A program made the position numbers and the translations under genes. DNA of 64,000 nucleotides from Methylopila capsulata. GTDB taxonomy: Bacteria > Pseudomonadota > Alphaproteobacteria > Rhizobiales > Methylopilaceae. Positions 26,029 through 33,914 of this stretch are shown here, piece after piece. Below the pieces are notes generated by a model. It saw nothing but the letters and a program-made list of their open reading frames with translations, was not told the DNA's origin and did not search any database. The stretch lies in contig NZ_JAFBCY010000003.1 in assembly GCF_016907975.1 (NCBI RefSeq), positions 372,001 through 436,000 of the forward strand, read 5' to 3'. Numbering within the stretch: position 1 is the stretch's first letter; each line of letters starts with the position of its first letter.

Positions 26029-26919
26029 TCATCCAGCGCCTGAGCCGAGAACGACGTCGACGGCGTCGAGAAAATGGCGAACCGCCGTCTTCGCCTTGCG
26101 GGACGGAGGCGTCACGCTCACCAGCGACACGTTGAGCGCCGGCTCGAACGCGCCGACCGCGACGCCTTCCAGATCGTGGCCGGCCAACGTGAACTCATCG
26201 ACCAGCGTCAGGCCGAGGCCCTGCCGGACGAGATTCACGGCGATGGTGTAGCGGTTCGTCTCCGTCGCCGACCGCAGCCGACGCAGGAACTCTGGCGCGA
26301 CTGCGGCGAGCAGCGCGACCAGGCGAGCGTCGGTGGTGACGTAGATGATTTCGGCCGGATCGATCTGCTCCCAGCGGATCGCGGGCGAGGACGCGAGAGC
26401 GTGGCCGGCCGGCGACACACAGACGATCCGCCCGCGGCGAACCACGTCCACGGCCGCGCTCTCGTCCGCGGTCGGGATCACCGCGAGGCCAAGATCGTAT
26501 TGCCGCCGCTCGACCATGGCCGGAATTTCGTGATTGAGCTGCATGTCGAGCACGAGCCCGAACCCAGGCAGGTCCTTGCGGACGATCGCCGCGGCGAGCG
26601 GCAGCAGCGACAGCGCGAGCGCGGGCGTGGCCGCGACGCGCAGCTGGCCGGTGCGCAATCCCCGGACGTTGTCCAGGTAACGGTCGAAGCGGGACAGTTC
26701 GTCCTCGATCCGCATCGCCTCTTCGAGCACGAGTTCGGCTTCAAATGTCGGGCTCAGCCGCCCGCCGACGCGATCGAACAAGCGGAAACCGAGACGGCGT
26801 TCGACGAGCGCGATCGTCTTGCTGATTGAGGGCTGGGCGCAGCCCAGCGCCGCCGCCGCCGCCGTCGCAGATCCAAGACGCATCACGGCGAGAAAGACAG
26901 CCACCTCCCTGCGATCCAT
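26029..26919 (-). CDS. LysR-family transcriptional regulator
   Basis: A 296-residue LysR protein. The DNA-binding part reads AALGCAQPSISKTIALVERR, with FRLFDRVGGRLSPTFEAELV as the wing; the QPSISKTI helix is typical of the NocR/OccR-like branch that governs opine and amino-acid transport. It diverges from the ABC transporter operon starting at 27055 with a 135-base shared intergenic region. Both position and subfamily suggest it regulates that operon. Confidence 0.9.
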   Translation of the reverse strand: MDRREVAVFLAVMRLGSATAAAAALGCAQPSISKTIALVERRLGFRLFDRVGGRLSPTFEAELVLEEAMRIEDELSRFDRYLDNVRGLRTGQLRVAATPALALSLLPLAAAIVRKDLPGFGLVLDMQLNHEIPAMVERRQYDLGLAVIPTADESAAVDVVRRGRIVCVSPAGHALASSPAIRWEQIDPAEIIYVTTDARLVALLAAVAPEFLRRLRSATETNRYTIAVNLVRQGLGLTLVDEFTLAGHDLEGVAVGAFEPALNVSLVSVTPPSRKAKTAVRHFLDAVDVVLGSGAG

Positions 26920-27054
26920 CTATTCCTCCCAGCTATGGATCAGCGATTATTTGATATTGGACAGAATGAACTCCGATGGCCACGCTAAAGACTCGATCGA
27001 CGTCGCCTCGAAAAAACGGTCGCCGCGATCTCTGGTCCAGGAGCGTCATCCCCT

Positions 27055-27849
27055 ATGCGTGTCCTCACATTCTTCCTGCGCGTCGTCGCGGCATGCGCGC
27101 TCGCCGCCCCGCTCGTCGCAAGCCAGGCCCGCGCTGAGGACCCGTCGGACCTGCAGCGTATTCTTGACGCCAAGCTGGTCCGGATCGGCGCCGTCCAGGC
27201 GCCTCCGTGGTACCAGAAGGACCTCCTGACGAACGCCTGGGGCGGGCTGGTGCCCGACATCATGAACGAGATCTTCTCGAAGGACGGCGTGAAGATCGAC
27301 TATGTCGAGACGCAATGGGGGACGGCGGTCGCCGGCCTCCAATCCGGCCGCTTCGACCTGCTGGGCGCTTACAACGCCACGCCTGAGCGCGCGCTCTCGA
27401 TCGACTTCACCAAGCCGATGGGGAGTCTGAAGTTCGCCGTGCTCACCCTCAAAGGCGACGCCGACGCCTATGCGACCTGGGACCAGCTCAACCAGCCGAC
27501 GGTGAAGCTCGCGGCGGTCGACGGCGCCGGCGCGACGCGCGCGCTGACGCCGCTGCTGACAAAGACCAGTTGGGTCGTCCTGCCGAACAGCGACGGCATG
27601 TACCTCGAACTCGAGAGCGGCCGCGTCGACGCCCTCGTCACCAGCGACGTGCAGATCTCGCAATATCTCAAGGTGCGCCGTCGCGGCTCCATGACGGTTC
27701 CGACGCCCGCGCGCGAAGAGCCGACCAATATCGGGCTGCGCAAAAGCCCGGACCCGAAATTGCGCGCGTGGCTCGACGCGCGCCTCGACGCGCTGCGGGC
27801 CGACGGCACGCTTGGCCGCATCTGGGCGAAATACGTCCAGTCGAATTGA
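27055..27849 (+). CDS. ABC transporter substrate-binding protein (polar amino-acid type, family 3)
   Basis: A 264-residue periplasmic protein with a signal peptide (VVAACALAAPLVASQARA, cut near residue 24) and the family 3 solute-binding fold: the first strand KLVRIGAVQAPPWYQKD, the typical FDLLGAYNATPERALSIDFT, and ESGRVDALVTSDVQISQYL. It binds a small charged or amino-acid-like molecule. First gene of an operon with ATPase, permease and a PrpD-like protein; the LysR gene at 26029 is divergent. Confidence 0.9.
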   Translation: MRVLTFFLRVVAACALAAPLVASQARAEDPSDLQRILDAKLVRIGAVQAPPWYQKDLLTNAWGGLVPDIMNEIFSKDGVKIDYVETQWGTAVAGLQSGRFDLLGAYNATPERALSIDFTKPMGSLKFAVLTLKGDADAYATWDQLNQPTVKLAAVDGAGATRALTPLLTKTSWVVLPNSDGMYLELESGRVDALVTSDVQISQYLKVRRRGSMTVPTPAREEPTNIGLRKSPDPKLRAWLDARLDALRADGTLGRIWAKYVQSN

Positions 27850-27877
27850 CGAGTCGACGAGCGCAGGATCCGCCGCG

Positions 27878-28669
27878 ATGACCGACACCCCTCTCCTCGC
27901 CGTGGAGGATCTGCGCAAGTCCTTCGGATCGCTTGAGGTTCTGAAGGGCGCGTCCTTCACTGTGCGGCCCTCCGAGGTGATCGGCCTGCTGGGCCGCAGC
28001 GGCTCCGGAAAGTCGACGCTGCTGCGCTGCCTGAATATGCTGGAGACCCCGACGGGCGGTCGCGTCCTGCTCGACGGCGAAGAGATCGGCTTCAAGACCG
28101 ATCCGTCCGGCCGCCGGCGCGCGCTCTCGGGGGCGGAGGTCGCCCGCCAGCGCGCGCGCATGTCGATGGTCTTCCAGCAGTTCAACCTGTGGCCCCATCG
28201 TACGGCGCTCGGCAACGTGATCGAGGGACCGATCCAGGTGCTCGGCGTGCCGCCCGAGCAGGCGCGGACCGAAGGCCTCGCATTGCTCGACCGCGTCGGG
28301 CTGCTGGCCAAGGCCGACGTCCATCCGATCCGCCTCTCCGGCGGCCAGCAGCAACGCGTCGCGATCGCGCGGGCGCTCGCCATGCGCCCGAAGATCATGC
28401 TGTTCGACGAACCGACCTCGGCTCTCGATCCGGAGCTCGTCGCGGAAGTGCTCCAGGTGATGCTCGATCTTGCGAAGACCGGCACCACCATGGTGGTGGT
28501 CACGCATGAAATGGCCTTCGCGCGCGACGCCTGCGACACCGTCATGCTGCTTGAGAGCGGCGAGATCATCGAGCGCGGGCCGCCTGACCAAGTGATGTCG
28601 CGGCCGAGCGATGAGCGCGCCCGACAATTCTTCGGCGGACGACGCCCGAACGCGGGAGCCGCCGCATGA
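27878..28669 (+). CDS. Polar amino-acid-type ABC transporter ATP-binding protein
   Basis: A 263-residue ABC ATPase of the GlnQ/HisP group: Walker A GRSGSGKST (39-47), Q-loop VFQQFNLWPHRTAL, signature LSGGQQQRVAIARAL, Walker B IMLFDEPTSALDPEL and switch His in VVTHEMAFARD. The FNLWPH and THEMAFA motifs are specific for polar amino-acid importers. Its stop overlaps the permease start by four bases, indicating coupled translation. The start at 27878 gives the normal family N-terminus. Confidence 0.93.
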   Translation: MTDTPLLAVEDLRKSFGSLEVLKGASFTVRPSEVIGLLGRSGSGKSTLLRCLNMLETPTGGRVLLDGEEIGFKTDPSGRRRALSGAEVARQRARMSMVFQQFNLWPHRTALGNVIEGPIQVLGVPPEQARTEGLALLDRVGLLAKADVHPIRLSGGQQQRVAIARALAMRPKIMLFDEPTSALDPELVAEVLQVMLDLAKTGTTMVVVTHEMAFARDACDTVMLLESGEIIERGPPDQVMSRPSDERARQFFGGRRPNAGAAA

Positions 28670-29340
28670 GCTACGAGTGGGACTTCTCCATTCTGTTGCA
28701 GTACCGCGAGCTTTTGCTGAACGCGGCGCTGACGACGTTCCAGCTCGTCGCGCTCTCCGTGACGCTCGGCGTCCTCATCGGCCTCGCGCTTGCGCCGCTG
28801 CGCATGGCCGAGGCTCGCCTTCTTCGATATCCAGCGACCGCGCTCATTGAATTCATCCGGTCCACGCCGCCGCTCGTCCTCGTGGTGTGGAGCTATTACT
28901 GCCTGCCGATCCTCGGCGGTCTCGCGCTGTCGGCCTTCTGGACCTGCGTTCTGGCCATCGCGCTCTATTCGGGGGTGTTCTTCGCGGAAATCTTTCGCGC
29001 CGGCGTGCAGGCGGTCGACCGCGGCCTCGTCGAAGCAGGCCTTGCGGTCGGAATGCGTCCCGCCACGGTGTTGCGGCGAGTGATCGGGCCCGTGGCGTTT
29101 CTGCGCGTTCTGCCGCCCTTCACCAGCCAATGCGTGATGGCGATCAAGAACTCGGTGCTCGGCAGCTACATCGCTGTGGGGGAGATCCTTTACGAGGGAC
29201 AACGGCTCTCCACCCAGACGTTCAGGCCGCTCGAGGTGCTCACGCTGGTCGCGGCCTTCTTCGTGGCGCTCATCCTGCCCATGACGCTCGCGGCGGGCGC
29301 GCTCGAACGGCGCATCTTCCTCAGATATTTCCGGCGATGA
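28666..29340 (+). CDS. Polar amino-acid-type ABC transporter permease
   Basis: A 224-residue inner-membrane protein with about five TM helices and the HisM/GlnP-type signature: AALTTFQLVALSVTLGVLIG, FIRSTPPLVLVVWSYY, and the EAA loop VEAGLAVGMRPATVLRRVIG that docks to the ATPase. Only one permease gene is present, so it probably homodimerises. The start overlaps the ATPase stop and the stop overlaps the next start (both ATGA), so ATPase, permease and the PrpD-like enzyme are translationally coupled. Confidence 0.92.
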   Translation: MSYEWDFSILLQYRELLLNAALTTFQLVALSVTLGVLIGLALAPLRMAEARLLRYPATALIEFIRSTPPLVLVVWSYYCLPILGGLALSAFWTCVLAIALYSGVFFAEIFRAGVQAVDRGLVEAGLAVGMRPATVLRRVIGPVAFLRVLPPFTSQCVMAIKNSVLGSYIAVGEILYEGQRLSTQTFRPLEVLTLVAAFFVALILPMTLAAGALERRIFLRYFRR

Positions 29341-30806
29341 TCGACGAGTTCGCCTTCGGGCCGGGCGCGGCGGAGGCGGCGCCGACTGAAGCGTCTGACC
29401 TGCTGACGCGGGCGGTTTCGGAGTTTGCAGTCGGTTTTCGCCTCGAACAGGCGCCCGAAACCGTCGCGCGCCGCGTCAAGCTGCATCTTCTCGATACGCT
29501 CGGCTGCGCTGTGGCCGGGCGTGGCCTCGACATCTCGGCGAACGCGCGGGCCTTCGCGTCGCGCACCGGCGCCGGAGGAACAACGCGGATCTTTGGTGCG
29601 CCCGGGGGCTTCGCAGCGCCTGCCGCCGCCTTCGCCAACAGCGTGATCGCCAACGCGCTCGATTTCGACGACGGTTTCGAAGTCGCAGGCAAGGGGATGG
29701 GCCATCCGGGTGCGAGCCTCGTTACCGCCGCCATCGCGGCCCTTGCCGACGAGCCGGTTTCCGGAAGCGCGTTTCTCGCGGCTCTGATCGCGGCGTATGA
29801 GATCAACAACCGCCTGATCCTCGCCGCGCAGCCGACGCCGCGCCGCTTCGGAGAGGTCTACGGCATCGCCCAGCATCAGGCGATCGGGGCGGCGATCGCC
29901 TATGGCCGCCTGTCGGAGCTCGACGCGCCGGCCATGCGCAACGCGATCGGCCTTGCCGGCGCGCTGACCGCGGTGCCGAGCCTTCACAAGTACAACTGGC
30001 GCGCCCGGCCGATCATATCGCTCAAGGACGGCGTGGCCCCCGCGGCGCGGGCCGGGGTCGAGGCCGTGATGATGGGCCGGCACGGCTTCGTCGGAAGCGC
30101 CGACCTTCTGGACGGGCCCCAGGGTTACTGGCGGATGATAGGGTCCGACTGCTTCGATCCGTCGACGCTCGTCGGCGGGCTCGGCGCGGAGTGGTTCGCA
30201 GGACGCGGCAGTTTCAAGCTGTATCCCGCCTGCCGCTGGCTGGCGCCGGCGCTCGAAGCGTTCGAAGACGCGTGGACCGCCGCCGGATGTCCAGCGAGCG
30301 AGATCGCCCTGATCGAGGTCGAGACCTTCTCGGTCATCGTGGACAAGCTGATGGAGCCCCGACCGGTAAGTCCGATCGACGCCCAGTTCAGCCTGCCCTT
30401 CGCGATCGGCGCGATCGCGACCCGGCGCGCGCCGGGCTCGGACTGGTACGCCGCGCCCGCCTTCGCCGATCCTCTGATGGCCTCTGTCGCGCGCAAGGTG
30501 CGGGCGACGGTCGATCCCGAGATGGACCGTCTCATGAGCGGCGCGACCCGCCGGCCTTCGGCCAGCGTCACGCTGACGACGTCCGACGGGTCCGCCTTCG
30601 CGCGCCGCGTGAACGCCCCGCTTGGCGGTGAGGCGCGGCCGGTCGACGAAGCGACGATCGTGGAAAAGGCGCGCCGCAATCTTGGCGGCGGCGCATGGCG
30701 AGACGCCGTCGATCGCCTGATGCGCCTAGAGGAGGAGCCGGACGTTCGCACTCTCGTCGAACTTTTCTTCGAAGCGGCCGAGACTTGCGACGCAAGACGC
30801 GACTGA
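29337..30806 (+). CDS. MmgE/PrpD family protein (2-methylcitrate dehydratase-like)
   Basis: A 489-residue protein of the MmgE/PrpD fold, which includes 2-methylcitrate and cis-aconitate-forming dehydratases and many uncharacterised members. Visible landmarks: KLHLLDTLGCAVAGRG, ANALDFDDGFEVAGKGMGHP (family-typical acidic/His site) and FKLYPACRWLAPALEAFE. Being translationally coupled to an amino-acid-type importer and not to methylcitrate-cycle genes, it more probably processes the imported compound than takes part in propionate metabolism. The true substrate is unknown. Confidence 0.88.
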   Translation: MIDEFAFGPGAAEAAPTEASDLLTRAVSEFAVGFRLEQAPETVARRVKLHLLDTLGCAVAGRGLDISANARAFASRTGAGGTTRIFGAPGGFAAPAAAFANSVIANALDFDDGFEVAGKGMGHPGASLVTAAIAALADEPVSGSAFLAALIAAYEINNRLILAAQPTPRRFGEVYGIAQHQAIGAAIAYGRLSELDAPAMRNAIGLAGALTAVPSLHKYNWRARPIISLKDGVAPAARAGVEAVMMGRHGFVGSADLLDGPQGYWRMIGSDCFDPSTLVGGLGAEWFAGRGSFKLYPACRWLAPALEAFEDAWTAAGCPASEIALIEVETFSVIVDKLMEPRPVSPIDAQFSLPFAIGAIATRRAPGSDWYAAPAFADPLMASVARKVRATVDPEMDRLMSGATRRPSASVTLTTSDGSAFARRVNAPLGGEARPVDEATIVEKARRNLGGGAWRDAVDRLMRLEEEPDVRTLVELFFEAAETCDARRD

Positions 30807-30828
30807 CGTTCGGCTCGAAAGCGGCTGG

Positions 30829-30879
30829 CCGATTGCCGATCGAGACGCGGGCCCGAGCCGCGCGGCGACTCGCAATCGG
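30829..30879. terminator. Inverted repeat after the ABC/PrpD operon
   Basis: CCGATTGC (30829-30836) and GCAATCGG (30872-30879) are perfect complements with a 35-base GC-rich loop, starting 20 bases after the PrpD-like stop. It could act as an operon-end structure. There is no T-run, so it is only a candidate. Confidence 0.25.
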
Positions 30880-31029
30880 AACCGGGCGGCTCGCGCCGTG
30901 ACCGAGGTGCTCGCCTATCGTGCTCATCCGCTTCGGCACGGGCCTATTGGCCGGGGCGTTTGTCGTCCAAGGCCGCCTCCCGCGACCTCTACCCGCTCGC
31001 GGGACTGATGCGGGACGCGATGTGTTTCC

Positions 31030-31241
31030 CGCTTTGAGCTTGGCCGCCATGCCGTGGTCAGACCGGGTTTACGGCCGCTGTCGACCCCGGCCTTCTTCAC
31101 CCACTCGTTCAGCGTCTGCGCGGTGCAGCCGATCTTCGCAGCGATCGACATGATCGCCGCCCATCGCGACGCATGCTCGCCCTCGTGGTCCAGCATCCGC
31201 ACCGCGCGGGCGCGCACTCAGGCGAAAAACGTGTTCGTCAT
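31030..31241 (-). mobile_element. Decayed IS3-family transposase OrfA remnant
   Basis: On the reverse strand an ATG (31241) followed by a stop after seven codons leads into [28 protein letters not shown] and [20 protein letters not shown], which is the N-terminal part of IS3-type OrfA (helix-turn-helix). A frameshift then moves the homology to MAAKLKA in another frame near 31050-31030, after which it is lost. An internal stop, a missing codon (RMLDHEGEH for RMVLDHEGEH) and the frameshift show an old, inactive insertion. No terminal repeats were recognised. Confidence 0.65.
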
Positions 31242-31320
31242 CGCTCCATCCCACTCAGGAGTTGGAGCCTCCGGAAAACCCGGAGCGGTTCACGGCGAAG
31301 GTGCGCCGAATGGCGATATC

Positions 31321-32241
31321 TCAACACCCTGGAGCGGCTTCCATCCTGCAGATACGGCCCACAAAATCGAGAAAGGCGCGCACCTTCGCCGGCGTCTGAC
31401 GCCGCGAGGGATAGAACGCATAGAGCGGATAGCGCTCGTCGGCCCAATTGGTCAGCACCTGAGTCAGACGCCCATCGCGCAGCCACGGTGCAAGACCCAA
31501 TTCGAAGCTCTGGAACAGGCCGCCCCCGGCCTCGCAGGCCGCTAGGGCGGCGGATGGATCGTCCATGACCACCCGCCCCGCAACCCTGGTCTCGACCACC
31601 GAGCCCGCCCTGTGGAACTCCCACGGGAAGGGCCGACCGGTCTCCGGATCGCGGAACAGCAGAACATCGTGGTGTGCGACGTCCGTCGGGCGCCGCGGTG
31701 TCCCTCGCCGCGCGAGGTAGGCCGGGGCGGCGCAGGTGACGATCCGCGTCTCCAGAAGCTTCCGAGCGATCATCGCTGCATTTGGCGGCGGTCCGAACCG
31801 CACCGCCACATCGACACCGCCATACATCATCTCCTCACGGTGATTGCTGACCACAAACTCGATCTGAAGCTCCGGATACAATCGCAGGAGTTCGGGGAGG
31901 TGAGGCGCCAAGATCACCCGGGCGAACCAGGGATCGGTGTTGACCTTCAATCGCCCGCTCACGCTGACGGTCGCAGAGCCGGCGTCCTCCGCAGCGTCAC
32001 GGATCGCCGCCAGCAGGGGTGAGACCTCCGCGTGGAAGCGGCGGCCTTCCTCCGTAAGCTCCACAAGACGCGGCGTACGGTGGAACAAGCGAACTCGTAA
32101 TTGAGCTTCGAGGCGTGCGATCGCGCGGCTCACGCCCGACGGCGTCAACCCGAGTTCGACTCCCGCACGGGCGAACCCCCCTTGGTCGACGACCGCGACC
32201 ATCACCCCGATCCCCGACAGCAGGCGCGCGTCAACACTCAT
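31321..32241 (-). CDS. LysR-family transcriptional regulator
   Basis: A 306-residue LysR protein. The helix-turn-helix reads [20 protein letters not shown] followed by [19 protein letters not shown]; the effector domain includes [20 protein letters not shown]. It diverges from an SDR gene with a 92-base gap, and an inverted repeat overlaps its start codon. The two genes lie between two different IS3-family remnants and may form an acquired cassette. Confidence 0.9.
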   Translation of the reverse strand: MSVDARLLSGIGVMVAVVDQGGFARAGVELGLTPSGVSRAIARLEAQLRVRLFHRTPRLVELTEEGRRFHAEVSPLLAAIRDAAEDAGSATVSVSGRLKVNTDPWFARVILAPHLPELLRLYPELQIEFVVSNHREEMMYGGVDVAVRFGPPPNAAMIARKLLETRIVTCAAPAYLARRGTPRRPTDVAHHDVLLFRDPETGRPFPWEFHRAGSVVETRVAGRVVMDDPSAALAACEAGGGLFQSFELGLAPWLRDGRLTQVLTNWADERYPLYAFYPSRRQTPAKVRAFLDFVGRICRMEAAPGC

Positions 32242-32257
32242 GATGATTCCTCATCAT
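32240..32257. promoter_or_regulatory. Inverted repeat ATGATGA-N4-TCATCAT at the LysR start
   Basis: A perfect 7+7 bp inverted repeat with a 4-base spacer overlaps the start codon of the LysR gene (start at 32241) and lies about 80 bases upstream of the divergent SDR start. Position suggests an autoregulatory operator controlling both genes. Confidence 0.4.
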
Positions 32258-32333
32258 CGTAGAGTGTCCATAATTGCTCTGGAGGCAACTGCCTTCGAGC
32301 GGCAAATTCCGGCTCCGAACAAGGAGCGCCGCG

Positions 32334-33053
32334 ATGAAACTGCAAGGAAAGAAGGTCGTCCTCCTGGGGGGCACCTCGGGCATCGGCTTGGCCGTGGCGC
32401 AGGCCGCAACGGCCGAGGGCGCGGAGGTGGTCATCGCCTCGAGCAACCCGGGCCGCGTCAACGAAGCGCTGGCTATGATGTCCGTCGGCTCCACCGGCGC
32501 AGTCGTCGACCTTCTGGACGCCAACTCGATCGCCAAGTTCTTCGAGACCGTTGGCGCGTTCGACCATCTGGTCTACACGGCCGGCGAAGGGCTGAAGCTG
32601 TCCCCCTTGGCCTCGATGACCCTGGACGAGGCGCGGACATTCTTCGAGCTGCGCTACTGGGGCGCCTTGGGAGCGGTAAAGGCCGCTCACGGCAAGCTCC
32701 GGCCCGGCGGCTCCATCGTCTTCACGTCGGGGATCGCGGGCGCAAGGCCGGGTCCGGGCTGGTCCGTGGCGGCGAGCATTTGTTCGGCTATGGAAGGCCT
32801 CACCCGTGCGCTCGCCGTCGAGCTGGCGCCTCTGCGCGTCAACATCGTCTCGCCGGGCGTCGTACGCTCGCCGCTCTGGCGCGACATGGACGATGGGGTT
32901 CGGAGCGCCTTCTACGTCGACCAGGCGGATCGTCTGCCGGTCAGGCACGTGGGCGAGCCGATAGAGGTGGCTCAGGCCTACGTCTACCTGATGGCTCAGA
33001 CCTACGGCACGGGGCAGACGCTCGTGGTCGACGGAGGCGGTGTCCTGGTCTGA
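32334..33053 (+). CDS. SDR-family oxidoreductase lacking the usual catalytic tyrosine
   Basis: A 239-residue Rossmann-fold protein with nucleotide loop GGTSGIG (12-18), an acidic VDLLDAN segment, ELAPLRVNIVSPGVVRSPLW and the C-terminal GQTLVVDGGGVLV. At the position of the YxxxK motif it reads WSVAASICSAMEGLTRALAV, so the catalytic Tyr and Lys are both replaced. Such tyrosine-less SDRs occur as a recognisable subgroup, but their reaction is uncertain. AAGGAGC precedes the ATG at 32334; the frame is open a further 20 codons upstream. It is divergent from, and probably controlled by, the LysR gene at 31321. Confidence 0.87.
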   Translation: MKLQGKKVVLLGGTSGIGLAVAQAATAEGAEVVIASSNPGRVNEALAMMSVGSTGAVVDLLDANSIAKFFETVGAFDHLVYTAGEGLKLSPLASMTLDEARTFFELRYWGALGAVKAAHGKLRPGGSIVFTSGIAGARPGPGWSVAASICSAMEGLTRALAVELAPLRVNIVSPGVVRSPLWRDMDDGVRSAFYVDQADRLPVRHVGEPIEVAQAYVYLMAQTYGTGQTLVVDGGGVLV

Positions 33054-33281
33054 TTTGCACTGCGGGCAGGAGTGCGCAGACGCCGCCCGCCTTGGCGGGT
33101 CCGGGAGGCGCTTCCTCGAGGCGATGGGCCGCCCACGCCTTGCGCGCGTCCTGGTTTACAGGACAGTCGAGGGTCCTCTTTCCGGCAGGCGCCCAATGGC
33201 GGCTGGTTCGCCCCCGGCTCTGGTCCGGTCACGATGCGGCCTTTCGGGCGAGTTGAGCTTGGTGAGCGAAGGCGTGGGGCG
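33054..33281. other. Non-coding stretch between the SDR gene and an IS remnant
   Basis: About 230 bases with no supported gene. The overlapping short frames have no RBS and no family-like sequence. It may contain eroded transposon DNA continuing from the adjacent orfA remnant. Confidence 0.3.
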
Positions 33282-33443
33282 TCAAGTGGCCAAGGCCGAG
33301 CGGGGTCGTTCGGTGCTCTTCAAGCCGTAGAAGGTCGCCTCCGAGAGGCCGAGTTTCCGGCGGATCTCGTCGACCAACGTCCCGTTCTCAGCGCGCCTCT
33401 GGGCGAAGGCGATCTGCTCGTCCGACTTCCGTTTGCGCTTCAT
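33282..33443 (-). mobile_element. IS3-family (IS407-like) transposase OrfA fragment, 53 residues
   Basis: The reverse strand encodes MKRKRKSDEQIAFAQRRAEN, then DEIRRKLGLSEATFYGLK, the N-terminal helix-turn-helix of IS407-group OrfA proteins (consensus MKRKRFTEEQI ... SEATFYNWK). It stops after 53 residues, where the full OrfA would continue for about 35 more, and no OrfB is present. The start and the first 45 residues are intact, so this copy is less decayed than, and different from, the remnant at 31030. Confidence 0.7.
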
Positions 33444-33914
33444 GGCATCCCCCTCCTGCCGGGATCAGGATGCCCGCAAAAGTCGCGTTAAACCGGATCC
33501 GTTACGAGGCAGGACCAGCCCGAGACGGCCCCGTCCGCGGCCGCCGATAGACGCAACGACAGCGCGGACGACGATTGCCAGCCCCGCGCGCAGGTCGGGC
33601 AGCGGCCCGGGAGGGCCGCGACTCCGTCCTCGAACGTCGCCGTCTCGATCGACCCTATGCGCTCATGGGCGCCGCCGGGCGCCTGACGAACGCCCCGACG
33701 GCAATTCAAGCCGCCACAGACGGGGAGTCGCCCCATTCGGCATCCCGTCAAATATTACCCTATAATTCTTCTACTTATATAAACGTTATTTGCGATTGAT
33801 TGACGCCCGGCCGCGGGATAAAGCGCGACGAACGAGAATTCATCTTTTTGAATGCCTCCAAATACATCCGCCAGTTCTAGCGTCGTTCGTATCTGATAGT
33901 CCGGTCAGGCGCCA
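33444..33914. other. Intergenic region upstream of the glutamate-synthase-like gene
   Basis: About 470 bases without a supported gene. The left part is GC-rich with meaningless short frames; from about 33740 to 33900 it becomes AT-rich and probably holds the promoter of the gene at 33915. A core AAACGTT at 33781-33787 weakly resembles the LacI-type operators found elsewhere in the window but lacks the conserved flanks. Confidence 0.35.

Noticed and set aside
33433-33799. Short frames upstream of the glutamate-synthase-like gene
   Set aside because: Arg/Pro/Ser-rich frame noise in GC-rich DNA overlapping an IS remnant; no start signal.
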